Assembly: GCF_964218355.1 (NCBI RefSeq)
Contig: NZ_CAXPMC010000016.1
Span: forward strand, 186,001 to 250,000
Source of the DNA: Ferrovibrio sp964218355
GTDB lineage: Bacteria; Pseudomonadota; Alphaproteobacteria; Ferrovibrionales; Ferrovibrionaceae
Direction: 5' to 3'
Length of the DNA stretch: 64,000 nucleotides
Shown: piece after piece, positions 35,684 through 44,655 of the stretch
Layout: every line of letters starts with the position of its first letter
How positions within the stretch are numbered: position 1 is the first letter of the stretch
The notes under the pieces: generated by a model
Databases searched by the model: none
The model's input: the letters and a program-made list of their open reading frames with translations, nothing else
Told to the model about the DNA's origin: nothing
Position numbers and translations under genes: made by a program

Positions 35684-37306
35684 ATGCATCGCCGCCTGTT
35701 CCTGTCTGCCACATCGGGCCTTGTCGCCGCCGCCCTGGCCGCGACCCTCGCCGCCACACCGGCTGCCGCGCAGTCGCGCAAGGAAACCCTGGTCGTTCTG
35801 GTCGAGAACGGCCCGAACAGCATGGACATCCATGGTGTCGGAACCAGCTTCCGCTCCTACGTCGCCGCCTGGAACATGTACGACCGGCTTGTCACCTTCG
35901 GCCGCAAGACGCTGCCGGACGGTACCCTGTCCTACGATTCCAGCAAGATCGAGCCGGAACTGGCCGAAAGCTTCATCATGGCCGAGGACGGCAAGTCGAT
36001 CACCTTCAAGCTGCGCAGGGATGCCACCTTCCATGATGGCAGCCCGGTGACCGCCCATGACGTGAAGTGGTCTTACGACCGCGCAGTCAGCGTCGGCGGC
36101 TTCCCGACCTTCCAGATGAAGGCCGGCAGCCTCGAGAAGCCGGAGCAGTTCGTGGTGGTCGACGACTACACCTTCCGGGTCGACCTGCCAAAAAAGGACA
36201 AACTGTCACTGCCCGACATGGCCGTGGTGGTGCCTGCCATCTTCAATTCCAAGCTCGCCAAGCAGCACGCGACCGAGAAGGATCCGTGGGCGATGGAATG
36301 GATGAAGACCAACGACGCCGGCAGCGGCGCCTTCAAGCTGGAGAAATGGACCCCCGGCCAGGAGACGGTGCTGACCCGTTTCGAGGGCTGGAAGGGCGGC
36401 AAGGCCTCCAACGTGAAGCGCGTGATCCTGCGTGAAGTGCCTTCTGCCGGCAACCGCCGCGCCCTGATGGAGCGCGGCGATGCCGATATCTCTGTCGACA
36501 TGCCGCAGAAGGATTCGTCCGAAATCGTCGCCGAAGGCGGCTCGGGCAAATACACCGTGGTTGGCGTGCCGATCGAGAATTCGCTGAAATACATCGGCCT
36601 GGTCACCACCATGAAGCCTTTCGACAATCCGAAGGTGCGCCAGGCCGTGGCCTATGCCGTGCCCTACGAGCAGATTTACAAGTCCGCGATCTATGGCCGC
36701 GGCATCCCGATGTGCTGCTCGGACGCAACCGGGCCGAAGGATGCCAGCTGGCCGCAGCCCTTCCCCTACAAGACCGATCTGGAGAAGGCCAAGAAGCTGC
36801 TGGCCGAAGCCGGCTATGCCGATGGCTTCGAGACCACCATCTCGATCGACCTCGGCGACGCCACCGCCTCCGAGCCGGAAGCCATCCTGCTGCAGGAAGC
36901 CCTGGGCAAGATCGGCATCAAGGCGACGATCGAGAAAATTCCGGGCGCCAATTTCCGCAGCGCCATGCTGCAGAAGAACCGGCCGATCCACATCGCCAGC
37001 TTCGGCGGCTGGCTGAATTATCCGGATTACTTCTTCTTCTGGGGCTATCACGGCCAGAACGCGGTGTTCAACACCATGTCCTACCAGAATCCGGCCATGG
37101 ACAAGCTGATCGACACCGCCCGCTACGAACACGACCCGGCCAAGTACAAGGCGGAGGTGATGAAATTCATCCAGCTGGCCATGGACGATGCCCCGCGCAT
37201 CCCGCTGTACCAGCAGATCCTTGATGTCGGCATGCAGAAGAACATCAAGGGCTATACCTACTGGTTCCACCGCCAGCTCGATTTCCGCACCATCGAGAAG
37301 ATGTGA
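35684..37306 (+). CDS. ABC importer substrate-binding protein, family 5 (DppA-like)
   Basis: About 540 residues. MHRRLFLSATSGLVAAALA with an AAAQ cleavage region is an export leader, possibly twin-arginine. The mature part shows family-5 marks: PELAESFIMAEDGKSITFKLR, TFHDGSPVTAHDVKWSYDRA and a C-terminal region ending with DAPRIPLYQQILDVG. These proteins bind peptides but also many non-peptide ligands, including ureido and heterocyclic compounds. A GGGGGAG ribosome site supports ATG 35684. It heads an operon with two permeases, two ATPases and the AtzG/E/H genes, so its ligand is likely a pathway substrate. Confidence 0.9.
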   Translation: MHRRLFLSATSGLVAAALAATLAATPAAAQSRKETLVVLVENGPNSMDIHGVGTSFRSYVAAWNMYDRLVTFGRKTLPDGTLSYDSSKIEPELAESFIMAEDGKSITFKLRRDATFHDGSPVTAHDVKWSYDRAVSVGGFPTFQMKAGSLEKPEQFVVVDDYTFRVDLPKKDKLSLPDMAVVVPAIFNSKLAKQHATEKDPWAMEWMKTNDAGSGAFKLEKWTPGQETVLTRFEGWKGGKASNVKRVILREVPSAGNRRALMERGDADISVDMPQKDSSEIVAEGGSGKYTVVGVPIENSLKYIGLVTTMKPFDNPKVRQAVAYAVPYEQIYKSAIYGRGIPMCCSDATGPKDASWPQPFPYKTDLEKAKKLLAEAGYADGFETTISIDLGDATASEPEAILLQEALGKIGIKATIEKIPGANFRSAMLQKNRPIHIASFGGWLNYPDYFFFWGYHGQNAVFNTMSYQNPAMDKLIDTARYEHDPAKYKAEVMKFIQLAMDDAPRIPLYQQILDVGMQKNIKGYTYWFHRQLDFRTIEKM

Positions 37307-37344
37307 CCGGACATCCGCGGTAACGAGGAGGGCGAAGGAGCACC

Positions 37345-38358
37345 ATGCTGGGCCTGATCGGCAAACGGATCCTGTCGGCAATCCCGAGCGTGATCGGCGT
37401 CCTGGTGGTCACCTTCGTCCTCACCCGCGCCCTGCCCGGCGACCCGGCCGCCTTCTTCGCCGGTCCGGCCGCCACCAAGGAAGCCATCGAGGAAATCCGG
37501 CGCAGCCTCGGCCTCGACAAGTCACTGCCGGAACAGTTCATCGTCTACCTGAAGGATCTCGTGCAGGGTGATCTCGGCAATTCGGTCGCCACCGGCCAGC
37601 CGGTGCTGACCGAGATCGTCACCCGCCTGCCGGCCTCGCTGGAACTCACCCTGCTTGGCCTGATCGTGTCGGTGCTGATTGCCGTGCCGCTCGGCGTGAT
37701 GGCTGCCACCAGGCCAGGTTCGCTCATTGACCATACCTGCCGCGTGGTCACCACCGCCGGCGTCAGCCTGCCGGCCTTTTTCACGGGCCTGCTGCTGGTC
37801 TATGTGCTGTATTACCAATTGGGTATCGCTCCGGCACCGCTCGGCCGGCTCGACATCTTCTATTCCACGCCCACCCGCGTTACCGGCTTCTACCTGATCG
37901 ACACGCTGCTGGAGGGCGATCTCGAGACCTTCCGCGCCGCTGCTGCCCAGCTGATCCTGCCGGTCGTCACGCTGGCCGTCTTCACTCTGGCACCGCTGGC
38001 GCGCATGACCCGTGCCGCCATGCTGGAGGTTCTGGCCAGCGACTTCGTGCGCACCGCCCGCGCGGCCGGCCTGCCGCGCCGCAAGATCATCTACACATAT
38101 GCTTTCCGCAACGCGATGCTGCCGGTGATCACCACCCTGGGCATGGTGTTCTCCTTCCTGCTGGGTGCCAATGTTCTGGTCGAGAAGGTCTTTTCCTGGC
38201 CCGGCATCGGCACGTTCGCGATCGAGGCGCTGATCGCCTCGGATTATGCGCCGATCCAGGGTTTCGTGCTGACCATGGCGCTGATGTATGTGGCGCTCAA
38301 CCTGGCCATTGACATCCTCTATATCGTGATCGATCCGCGGGTGGGCTTCGAGGCATGA
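37345..38358 (+). CDS. ABC importer permease (DppB-like)
   Basis: A 337-residue permease with six membrane helices. The N-terminus LGLIGKRILSAIPSVIGVLVVTF and FFAGPAATKEAIEEIRRSLGLDKSLPEQF are DppB/OppB typical. The cytoplasmic coupling loop is DFVRTARAAGLPRRKIIYTYAFRNA. It starts 38 bases after the binding-protein stop with an AAGGAG site and overlaps the next permease by four bases. Confidence 0.92.
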   Translation: MLGLIGKRILSAIPSVIGVLVVTFVLTRALPGDPAAFFAGPAATKEAIEEIRRSLGLDKSLPEQFIVYLKDLVQGDLGNSVATGQPVLTEIVTRLPASLELTLLGLIVSVLIAVPLGVMAATRPGSLIDHTCRVVTTAGVSLPAFFTGLLLVYVLYYQLGIAPAPLGRLDIFYSTPTRVTGFYLIDTLLEGDLETFRAAAAQLILPVVTLAVFTLAPLARMTRAAMLEVLASDFVRTARAAGLPRRKIIYTYAFRNAMLPVITTLGMVFSFLLGANVLVEKVFSWPGIGTFAIEALIASDYAPIQGFVLTMALMYVALNLAIDILYIVIDPRVGFEA

Positions 38359-39200
38359 CCGCAACTCTGCGCCATATCCGCTATGTGCTGACCGAGAACC
38401 CGATCACGCTGTTCGCCTTCGCGCTGTTCGGTTTCATCATCCTATGCGGCATCTTCGGGCCCTGGCTCGCCCCCTACGACCCGCTGGCGACCAATGCCGC
38501 CATGGCGCTGCAGCCGCCATCCTCTGCCCACTGGTTCGGCACCGACGCACTCGGCCGCGATATCTTCAGCCGCGTTCTGGTCGCCACCCGGCTTGATCTC
38601 GGCATCGCCTTTGCGTCTGTTCTGCTGACCTTTGCCATCGGCGCGCTGGCCGGTATTGCGGCCGGTTTCTTCGGCGGCTGGACCGACCGTATTGTCGGCC
38701 GCACCGCCGACACCATCATGGCCTTCCCGTTATTCGTTCTGGCCATGGGCATCGTCGCCGCGCTCGGCAACTCGGTCGGCAATATCGTCCTGGCCACGGC
38801 CATCATCAACACGCCACTCTATGCCCGCGTTGCCCGTGCCGAGGCCAATGTCCGCCGCAATGCCGGATTCGTCGAAGCGGCGCGGCTGTCCGGCAATTCG
38901 GAGGCACGCATCCTGCTGCTGCAGATCCTGCCCAACATCCTGCCGATCCTGATGGTGCAATGCTCACTGACCATGGGCTATGCCATCCTGAATGCCGCCG
39001 GCCTGTCCTTCATCGGGCTGGGCATCGCGCCGCCAACCCCGGAATGGGGCATCCTGGTGGCCGAGGGCGCCGCTTTCATGATTTCGGGCGAGTGGTGGGT
39101 GGCCCTGTTTCCCGGCCTTGCGCTGATGGTAGCCGTGTTCTGCTTCAACCTGCTGGGCGACGGCCTGCGCGACATCGTCGATCCCCGGAGGCGCACATGA
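38355..39200 (+). CDS. ABC importer permease (DppC-like)
   Basis: A 281-residue permease with the OppC-type N-terminal extension (APYDPLATN, then HWFGTDALGRDIFSRV) and about six helices; the coupling loop is FVEAARLSGNSEARILLLQILPNI. The ATG at 38355 overlaps the DppB-like stop. The end of the gene, RRRT plus stop, is part of a 15-base sequence repeated 35 bases later at the start of the ATPase gene. Confidence 0.92.
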   Translation: MTATLRHIRYVLTENPITLFAFALFGFIILCGIFGPWLAPYDPLATNAAMALQPPSSAHWFGTDALGRDIFSRVLVATRLDLGIAFASVLLTFAIGALAGIAAGFFGGWTDRIVGRTADTIMAFPLFVLAMGIVAALGNSVGNIVLATAIINTPLYARVARAEANVRRNAGFVEAARLSGNSEARILLLQILPNILPILMVQCSLTMGYAILNAAGLSFIGLGIAPPTPEWGILVAEGAAFMISGEWWVALFPGLALMVAVFCFNLLGDGLRDIVDPRRRT

Positions 39201-39235
39201 GTGCGCCGACCGAGAGCAAGCGGAGGCGCACATGA
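39186..39235 (+). repeat. 15-base direct repeat at the permease/ATPase junction
   Basis: CGGAGGCGCACATGA occurs exactly at 39186-39200 and again at 39221-39235. Each copy carries a ribosome site and an ATG overlapping a stop. The 20 bases between the copies read in the same frame. It looks like a small local duplication of the junction. Confidence 0.85.
39197..39235 (+). CDS. Twelve-codon mini-ORF between the permease and ATPase genes
   Basis: The first repeat copy supplies GGAGG and an ATG overlapping the DppC-like stop; reading on gives MSAPTESKRRRT, with a stop overlapping the ATG of the ATPase gene at 39232. The last four codons repeat the permease C-terminus. It is probably a by-product of the duplication that keeps ribosomes moving from one gene to the next. 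I see no reason to assign a function to the peptide. Confidence 0.35.
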   Translation: MSAPTESKRRRT

Positions 39236-40203
39236 CCGCCGCACCGGTCCTCAGCGTCGACAACCTGTCGGTGGAATTCCGCACCCGAGCCGGAATCGTC
39301 AGGGCGCTGGAGCATGTCGGCTTCGATATCGGTCGGGGCGAGATGGTCGCCATAGTCGGCGAATCCGGTTCCGGAAAGTCGGTCACCGCCTATACGGTGA
39401 TGGGAATCCTCGACCCGGCCGGCCGCGTCTCCGGCGGCACCGCCACCTTCGGCGGCCTCGACCTGCTGACCGCCCCGGAAGCGGCCCTGCGCGACATCCG
39501 CGGGCGCGAGATGTCGATGATCTTCCAGAATCCGCGGGTGGCGCTCAACCCGATCCGCCGGGTTGGGGACCAGATCGCCGACGTGCTGCTGCAGCATGGC
39601 GGCGTCACCCGCGCCGAAGCCCCGAAACGGGCTGTCGAGATGCTGGCGCGGGTGCGCATCCCCGATCCGGAGCGCCGCGCCCGCGCCTATCCCTTCGAGC
39701 TGTCGGGTGGCATGTGCCAGCGCATCATGATCGCCATTGCGCTGAGCTGCGCCCCCAGGCTGCTGATCGCCGACGAGCCGACCACCGGCCTCGACGTCAC
39801 CACCCAGGCGGCGATCATGGATCTGATCGCTGAACTGGGCAGCGCCCAGGGCATGGCCACCCTGCTGATCACCCATGATCTCGGCATGGCGGCCGAATAC
39901 TGCGACCGTATCGTCGTCATGCATGCCGGCCATATCGTCGAGGCGGCGCCGACCGCCGAGCTGTTCCGGCATCCGCGCCATCCCTATACCGCCAAGCTGA
40001 TCGCCGCCACACCGCGGCCGACCGCCAGCCTGGCCGAGCTCGCCGCCATCCCCGGCGGCCTGCCCGACCTGCGGCAGGCCGAAATTCCACCCTGCCGCTA
40101 TATCGCCCGCTGCGAACGCAGGCTGGCGCGCTGCGACCAGGCCCTGCCCCGCGTTCTGGGCGACGGGCCGGACAGTGTCGTCGCCTGCTGGAACCCGCTA
40201 TGA
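39232..40203 (+). CDS. ABC importer ATPase (DppD-like)
   Basis: A 323-residue ATPase. Walker A GESGSGKS near residue 44, Q loop MIFQNPRVALNP, signature LSGGMCQR, Walker B LLIADEPTTGLD and switch His in LLITHDLGMAAE. The C-terminal tail with the Cys-containing CRYIARCERRLARC is the oligopeptide-type extension. It powers import together with the DppF-like ATPase and overlaps that gene by four bases. The ribosome site is the second copy of the 15-base repeat. Confidence 0.93.
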   Translation: MTAAPVLSVDNLSVEFRTRAGIVRALEHVGFDIGRGEMVAIVGESGSGKSVTAYTVMGILDPAGRVSGGTATFGGLDLLTAPEAALRDIRGREMSMIFQNPRVALNPIRRVGDQIADVLLQHGGVTRAEAPKRAVEMLARVRIPDPERRARAYPFELSGGMCQRIMIAIALSCAPRLLIADEPTTGLDVTTQAAIMDLIAELGSAQGMATLLITHDLGMAAEYCDRIVVMHAGHIVEAAPTAELFRHPRHPYTAKLIAATPRPTASLAELAAIPGGLPDLRQAEIPPCRYIARCERRLARCDQALPRVLGDGPDSVVACWNPL

Positions 40204-41285
40204 CCGCCCCTGACGATACTCCGCCCTTCAGCCAGCCGCTGCTGGACGTGCAGTCGCTGCACAAGCAGTTCCCGGTCGGCCGCAAGGCCGGACTGATCGA
40301 CCGCATCCGCGGTGCCGCACAGCCACCGTCGCTTCTGCATGCGGTGGACGATGTCACCTTCACCATCGCCCGCGGCGAAACCATGGGGCTGGTGGGTGAA
40401 AGCGGCTGCGGCAAGTCGACCCTGGTCCGGCTGCTGACCCGCCTGCTGGATCTGACCGATGGCAGCATCCGGCTGGACGGCATCGAGATCGGCCAGATGC
40501 CGGCGAAAGGGTTCGGGAATTCACCCTTCCGGCCGCGCATCCAGATGGTATTCCAGGATGCCACCGACAGCCTCAACCCGCGCTTCACGGCTGCCGCCGC
40601 CATCGCCGATCCGATCCAGCGCCTGAAGCCGCTGCCGCGGGCCGCCCTGAAGGCACGGGTCGAGGAACTCGCCGCCATGTGCGGCCTGCCGGCAGAACTT
40701 CTCGGCCGCTTTCCGCACCAGCTTTCGGGTGGCCAGAAGGCCCGTGTCGGCATCGCGCGGGCCATTGCCGTCGAACCTGACCTGCTGATTCTCGACGAGC
40801 CGACCGCGGCGCTGGATGTCTCGGTGCAGGTGGTGATCCTGCAGCTCCTGCAGGATCTGAAACAGCGGCTGGGGATGAGCTACCTGTTCGTCAGCCATGA
40901 TCTCAATGTCGTGCGCCTGCTGTGCGACCGCGTGATGGTGATGTATCTCGGCCGTATTGTCGAAACCGGCCCGGCGGAAGAAGTTTTCAGGAATCCGCAG
41001 CACCCCTATACCCGCGCCCTGCTGTCGGCGATCCCGCATTTCGAGCCCGGCACACGGAAGGACGGTCATGGCGCACCGCGCCTGCGCATTGCCGGTGAAC
41101 CGCGCAGCCCGATCGACCCGTCGCCTAAGGTATGCCGCTTCCATGGCCGCTGTCCGAAAGGTAACGTTGCCTGCGAACAGAGCATGCCGCTGCTGCATGC
41201 TGTCGGGCCCGGCCATTCGGTGGCCTGCCATTTCCCCGGTGACGACCGGCCCGAAGCGAATGATCCGATGGAGAAAGTCGCGTGA
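40200..41285 (+). CDS. ABC importer ATPase (DppF-like)
   Basis: A 361-residue ATPase. Walker A GESGCGKST, Q loop MVFQDATDSLNPRF, signature LSGGQKARVGIA, Walker B LLILDEPTAALD, switch region YLFVSHDLNVVRLL and a C-terminal oligopeptide-type tail with CRFHGRCPKG. The ATG overlaps the DppD-like stop. The stop overlaps the GTG of the atzG-like gene, tying the importer physically to the amidase genes. Confidence 0.93.
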   Translation: MTAPDDTPPFSQPLLDVQSLHKQFPVGRKAGLIDRIRGAAQPPSLLHAVDDVTFTIARGETMGLVGESGCGKSTLVRLLTRLLDLTDGSIRLDGIEIGQMPAKGFGNSPFRPRIQMVFQDATDSLNPRFTAAAAIADPIQRLKPLPRAALKARVEELAAMCGLPAELLGRFPHQLSGGQKARVGIARAIAVEPDLLILDEPTAALDVSVQVVILQLLQDLKQRLGMSYLFVSHDLNVVRLLCDRVMVMYLGRIVETGPAEEVFRNPQHPYTRALLSAIPHFEPGTRKDGHGAPRLRIAGEPRSPIDPSPKVCRFHGRCPKGNVACEQSMPLLHAVGPGHSVACHFPGDDRPEANDPMEKVA

Positions 41286-41470
41286 ACAAACCTCCTTTCG
41301 ATGCCGGCGCACACATGATGGCCGCGGCCGGCATGCTCGGCCTGGAACTGGATGACAGCTGGAAACCGGGAATTCAGGACAACTTGCAGCGATCCTGGCA
41401 GATCGCCCAGTCTTTCCTGTCGCATCCCCTGCCCGACGAGACCGAGCCGGCCTCGCGCTTCGAGCCCTGA
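41282..41470 (+). CDS. atzG: AtzG-like (DUF4089) small subunit of the amidase
   Basis: A 62-residue protein from GTG 41282, overlapping the ATPase stop. FDAGAHMMAAAGMLGLELDDSWKPG then LQRSWQIAQSFLSHPLPDETEPASRFEP matches the AtzG/DUF4089 pattern, a GatC-like helical partner that wraps around and stabilises the AtzE amidase. It lies ten bases upstream of the AtzE-like gene. Size, order and sequence all agree. Confidence 0.88.
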   Translation: MNKPPFDAGAHMMAAAGMLGLELDDSWKPGIQDNLQRSWQIAQSFLSHPLPDETEPASRFEP

Positions 41471-41480
41471 CGGTGCGGCC

Positions 41481-42869
41481 ATGATCACCTGGCAGAGCAC
41501 CGGTGCCGAGATCGCCGCCGCCGTCCGCGACGGAAAGATTTCCGCCACCGAGGCGGTGCGCGTTTCGCTGGACCGGATCGAACACACCAATCCCGCACTC
41601 AATGCCTTCACCGCCGTCACCTCCGAGCGGGCACGGGCGAAGGCCGCGGCCATCGACCGGATGCGTGACGAAGGCCGCCCGCTGGGTCCGCTGGCCGGCA
41701 TGCCCTTTGCCGTGAAGAACCTGTTCGATATCGCCGGCCTGTCGACGCTGGCGGGATCGAAGATCAACCGCGACCGCAAGCCGGCGGCCGCCGATGCGAC
41801 CCTGGTGCAAAGGCTGGAAGCCGCCGGCGCGATCCTGGTCGGCGCACTGAACATGGGCGAATACGCCTATGACTTCACCGGCGAGAATGTGCATTACGGC
41901 CCGTCGCGCAATCCGCATGATCCGACCCGCATGTCGGGTGGATCGTCGGGCGGATCGGGCACCGCGGTGGCCGCCGGCATGGTGCCGCTGGCGCTGGGCT
42001 CGGATACCAACGGCTCGATCCGCGTGCCCTCGTCGCTGTGCGGCCTGTTCGGCCTGAAACCGACCTTTGGCCGGCTGACGCGCCATGGCAGCTTTCCCTT
42101 CGTGGCCGATCTCGACCATCTCGGGCCGATGGCGCGATCGGTGGCAGATCTCGCACTCAGCTACGATGCCATGCAGGGGCCGGATGCGGCCGACCGCTGG
42201 TGCGCCCAGAAGCCGTCCGAACCGGCCCTGCCATCGCTGGAAGCCGGCATCGACGGCCTGCGCATTGCCGTCGCCGACGATTACTTTGCCGCCACCGGCG
42301 AGGCGGAGGCCCATGCGGCCGTGGCCGCCTTCGCGAAGGCGCTGGGCACCGACCGCCACGTCACCCTGCCGGAAGCCGGCCGCGGTCGCGCGGCAGCCTA
42401 TGTGATCACCGCCAGCGAGGGCGCCAACCTGCATCGCGAGCGGCTGAAGACCCGCGCCGGCGATTTCGATCCGGCCACCCGCGACCGCTTTTTCGCCGGC
42501 CTGATGCTGCCGGCCGACTGGCTGGTGCAGGCGCACCGCTTCCGCGCCTGGTACCGCGCCCGGGTCGCCGAGGTGTTCCGCGATGTCGACATCATCCTCG
42601 CCCCGGCCACGCCCTGTACGGCGCCGAAGCTTGGTCAGGTGATGATAACCCTGAACGGGGTCGAGATGCCGGTGCGCGCCAATCTCGGCCTGTTCACCCA
42701 GCCGGTTTCCGCCATCGGCCTGCCGGTGGTCGCCGCACCCTGGGCGGAGCGGGACGGAAAACTGCCGATCGGCGTGCAGGTGATCGCCGCGCCGTGGCGC
42801 GAGGACCTCGCCCTGCGCGTCGCCCGCCATCTCGAGAAGACCGGCATCGCCGCGTCGAAAGCCGTGTGA
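41481..42869 (+). CDS. atzE: AtzE-like amidase (1-carboxybiuret hydrolase family)
   Basis: About 462 residues of the amidase signature family. Triad: Lys79 (PFAVKN), Ser155 (SGGSSGGSG) and Ser179 (SDTNGSIR). ATG 41481 follows the AtzG-like stop by ten bases. The known AtzE acts with AtzG to deaminate 1-carboxybiuret to 1,3-dicarboxyurea, which decays to allophanate. Adjacency to AtzG and AtzH homologues and the nearby AtzD and AtzF genes makes this role likely. A ureidomalonase-like activity, from the barbiturate route, is the main alternative. Confidence 0.88.
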   Translation: MITWQSTGAEIAAAVRDGKISATEAVRVSLDRIEHTNPALNAFTAVTSERARAKAAAIDRMRDEGRPLGPLAGMPFAVKNLFDIAGLSTLAGSKINRDRKPAAADATLVQRLEAAGAILVGALNMGEYAYDFTGENVHYGPSRNPHDPTRMSGGSSGGSGTAVAAGMVPLALGSDTNGSIRVPSSLCGLFGLKPTFGRLTRHGSFPFVADLDHLGPMARSVADLALSYDAMQGPDAADRWCAQKPSEPALPSLEAGIDGLRIAVADDYFAATGEAEAHAAVAAFAKALGTDRHVTLPEAGRGRAAAYVITASEGANLHRERLKTRAGDFDPATRDRFFAGLMLPADWLVQAHRFRAWYRARVAEVFRDVDIILAPATPCTAPKLGQVMITLNGVEMPVRANLGLFTQPVSAIGLPVVAAPWAERDGKLPIGVQVIAAPWREDLALRVARHLEKTGIAASKAV

Positions 42870-42876
42870 GGAGCGT

Positions 42877-43251
42877 ATGGAGATCAATATCCCCGAGATT
42901 CTGACCGAGGTGACCGCCGCCTTCATGCGCTACGAAAAGGCGCTGACCTCGAATGACGTGGCGGTGCTGGACGAGCTGTTCTGCAACAGCCCGCATACCA
43001 TCCGCTATGGCGTGACCGAGAATCTCTATGGCTATGACCAGATCCAGGCCTTCCGCGCCGGCCGCTCGCCGGCCGGGCTGGAACGCGAGATCTTCAACAC
43101 GGCGATCACCACCTATGGCCGCGACTTCGCCACCGCCAATACCGAATTCCGGCGGGCAGGCTCGACCAAGACCGGCCGGCAGAGCCAGACCTGGATGCGG
43201 ACGCCCGACGGCTGGAAGGTGGTTTCCGCTCATGTCAGCCTCTTAGGCTGA
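42877..43251 (+). CDS. atzH: AtzH-like / HpxZ-like (DUF3225) protein
   Basis: A 124-residue NTF2-like protein: FMRYEKALTSNDVAVLDELF, TIRYGVTENLYGYDQIQAFRAGR and a C-terminal TWMRTPDGWKVVSAHVSLLG, typical of AtzH and of HpxZ in oxalurate breakdown. It has been proposed to support the amidase, or to act on the 1,3-dicarboxyurea intermediate, but the role is unsettled. It begins seven bases after atzE with a GGAG site and closes the 35.7-43.3 kb operon. Its stop faces that of the AtzD-like gene across 36 bases. Confidence 0.88.
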   Translation: MEINIPEILTEVTAAFMRYEKALTSNDVAVLDELFCNSPHTIRYGVTENLYGYDQIQAFRAGRSPAGLEREIFNTAITTYGRDFATANTEFRRAGSTKTGRQSQTWMRTPDGWKVVSAHVSLLG

Positions 43252-43287
43252 CATCCCGGAGCAGTCAGCCTGCCGGGCTGGCACGCC

Positions 43288-44391
43288 TCAGATTTCCGCG
43301 ATCACGGCGATCAGGCCACCGCCATCGGGGCCCTGATGTTCGGCACCGCCGGAGACGAAGATCCGGCCATCGCCCAGCACGCCGGCCACCAGCCCGCCCA
43401 GTGCACCGCGGATATGCCGCTGTGCATTGATATCCGTGTCGTCCAGCATGGTGTGACGGTTGCCGCGCACCAGGCCGCGGCGGTCTGGCTCGCATTTCAC
43501 CAGCACCCCCCGGACTCGCGCCGCGGCGGCCGGCACCAGCTGCGGCGCGGCGGCAAGTCCGAGATCATCGAGCGCCGCGACGATGCCGCCGATATCGAGA
43601 GCGTCTTTCATGGGCCGATGCGCAATGGCCAGATCGCCGGACCAGCCGGCGGCATTGCCCAGCACGATCACCTCATTGCAGGCGACCTCGACGCCGGACG
43701 AAATGCTGGCCCGGTCAGAGAAGATGTCATAGTCGCGGAACATGGCAGCTTCGGTCAGCCGACCGGCCGGTGCGTCGCCCAGCGCCAGCGCCACCCCGAA
43801 GGCACCGGCGACGCGGGCATAAGCCATCGAACGGCCGGAATCGGCGGTCAGCACCGAGGCACCGCGGGCCGCCGCTTCCTGCGCCCGGGCTGCCGTCACG
43901 CAGGGTGCCTTCACCTGCACGAAATGCACATCGGCAGGGTCGCTGATGCCGGCATCCCGCATGGCCTGGCCCACGGCGGCCGCCACCATCTCCACATGGG
44001 TCTGCCGGCCGACTGCTTCCGGCGGCACCGGCGGCGAGAACGCGACGCCTACCGCCAGCCGCTTCGGCCCGCCTGCCGGCCCATCGGCAGCGGGATCGCG
44101 GGAGAACACCAGGTAATGCGGCGTCAGCACGCCTTCGGTGCCGCCGGACAGCACACAGGGCACCGATTCGACAATTTCCCCGCGCCGGCGGCCGGTGCGT
44201 TCGGCCAGCAAAGCCGAGAAAGCGAGCGTGAAATAGCCGCGGGTGAAATCGTTCACGCCGCCATTGCCCTCGGTCTTGCCGATCACCGCCACCACATGGC
44301 GCGGATCGACCACGCCACTGTCGAACAATGCTGCAAGCTGGGAAAGATCGCCGGGATGCGCCATCCCGAGGCGATGAACGGACGCGCGCAT
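43288..44391 (-). CDS. atzD: Cyanuric acid amidohydrolase / barbiturase family (AtzD-like)
   Basis: A 367-residue protein with the unique threefold AtzD/barbiturase architecture. Each repeat supplies a Lys-Ser pair: Lys39 (GKTEGNGGVNDFTRG) with Ser82 (LSGGTEG); Lys161 (QVKAPC) with Ser232 (ISSG); Lys299 (VKCEP) with Ser347 (VSGGAEHQGPDGGG). Known reaction of AtzD: cyanuric acid to 1-carboxybiuret; barbiturases open barbiturate instead. Genome context with AtzE/G/H/F favours cyanurate. ATG 44391 has a perfect GGAGG site. It is convergent with the atzGEH operon and divergent from the VOC/SsuABC operon. Confidence 0.92.
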   Translation of the reverse strand: MRASVHRLGMAHPGDLSQLAALFDSGVVDPRHVVAVIGKTEGNGGVNDFTRGYFTLAFSALLAERTGRRRGEIVESVPCVLSGGTEGVLTPHYLVFSRDPAADGPAGGPKRLAVGVAFSPPVPPEAVGRQTHVEMVAAAVGQAMRDAGISDPADVHFVQVKAPCVTAARAQEAAARGASVLTADSGRSMAYARVAGAFGVALALGDAPAGRLTEAAMFRDYDIFSDRASISSGVEVACNEVIVLGNAAGWSGDLAIAHRPMKDALDIGGIVAALDDLGLAAAPQLVPAAAARVRGVLVKCEPDRRGLVRGNRHTMLDDTDINAQRHIRGALGGLVAGVLGDGRIFVSGGAEHQGPDGGGLIAVIAEI

Positions 44392-44655
44392 GATAATCCT
44401 CCGGACTGCACGGCGAACACGGATATGAAGCCTGAAGCAAATTGCATTCCGCCGCTTTCCGCGCCGCATCGCCCGGCATTTGCGCCGCTCCGCCGGTAAA
44501 ACGCCCAATTCTTGGGCGCCGCCGCCCGCACAGCTGAACGATTCTCCGGCAATGGCACGGCCAGCGTCGCCCTTAAGCTGAATCCCGGCCGGGCAGCCTC
44601 CGGCGCAGCAGCCCCCGCGTGCATGGCACGCGGCTTGCAAATTTGCCTTCCGGAA

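Noticed and set aside
39197..39235. The mini-ORF as a regulatory attenuator peptide
   Set aside because: Its sequence repeats the permease end and shows no terminator/antiterminator structure; a by-product of duplication is simpler.
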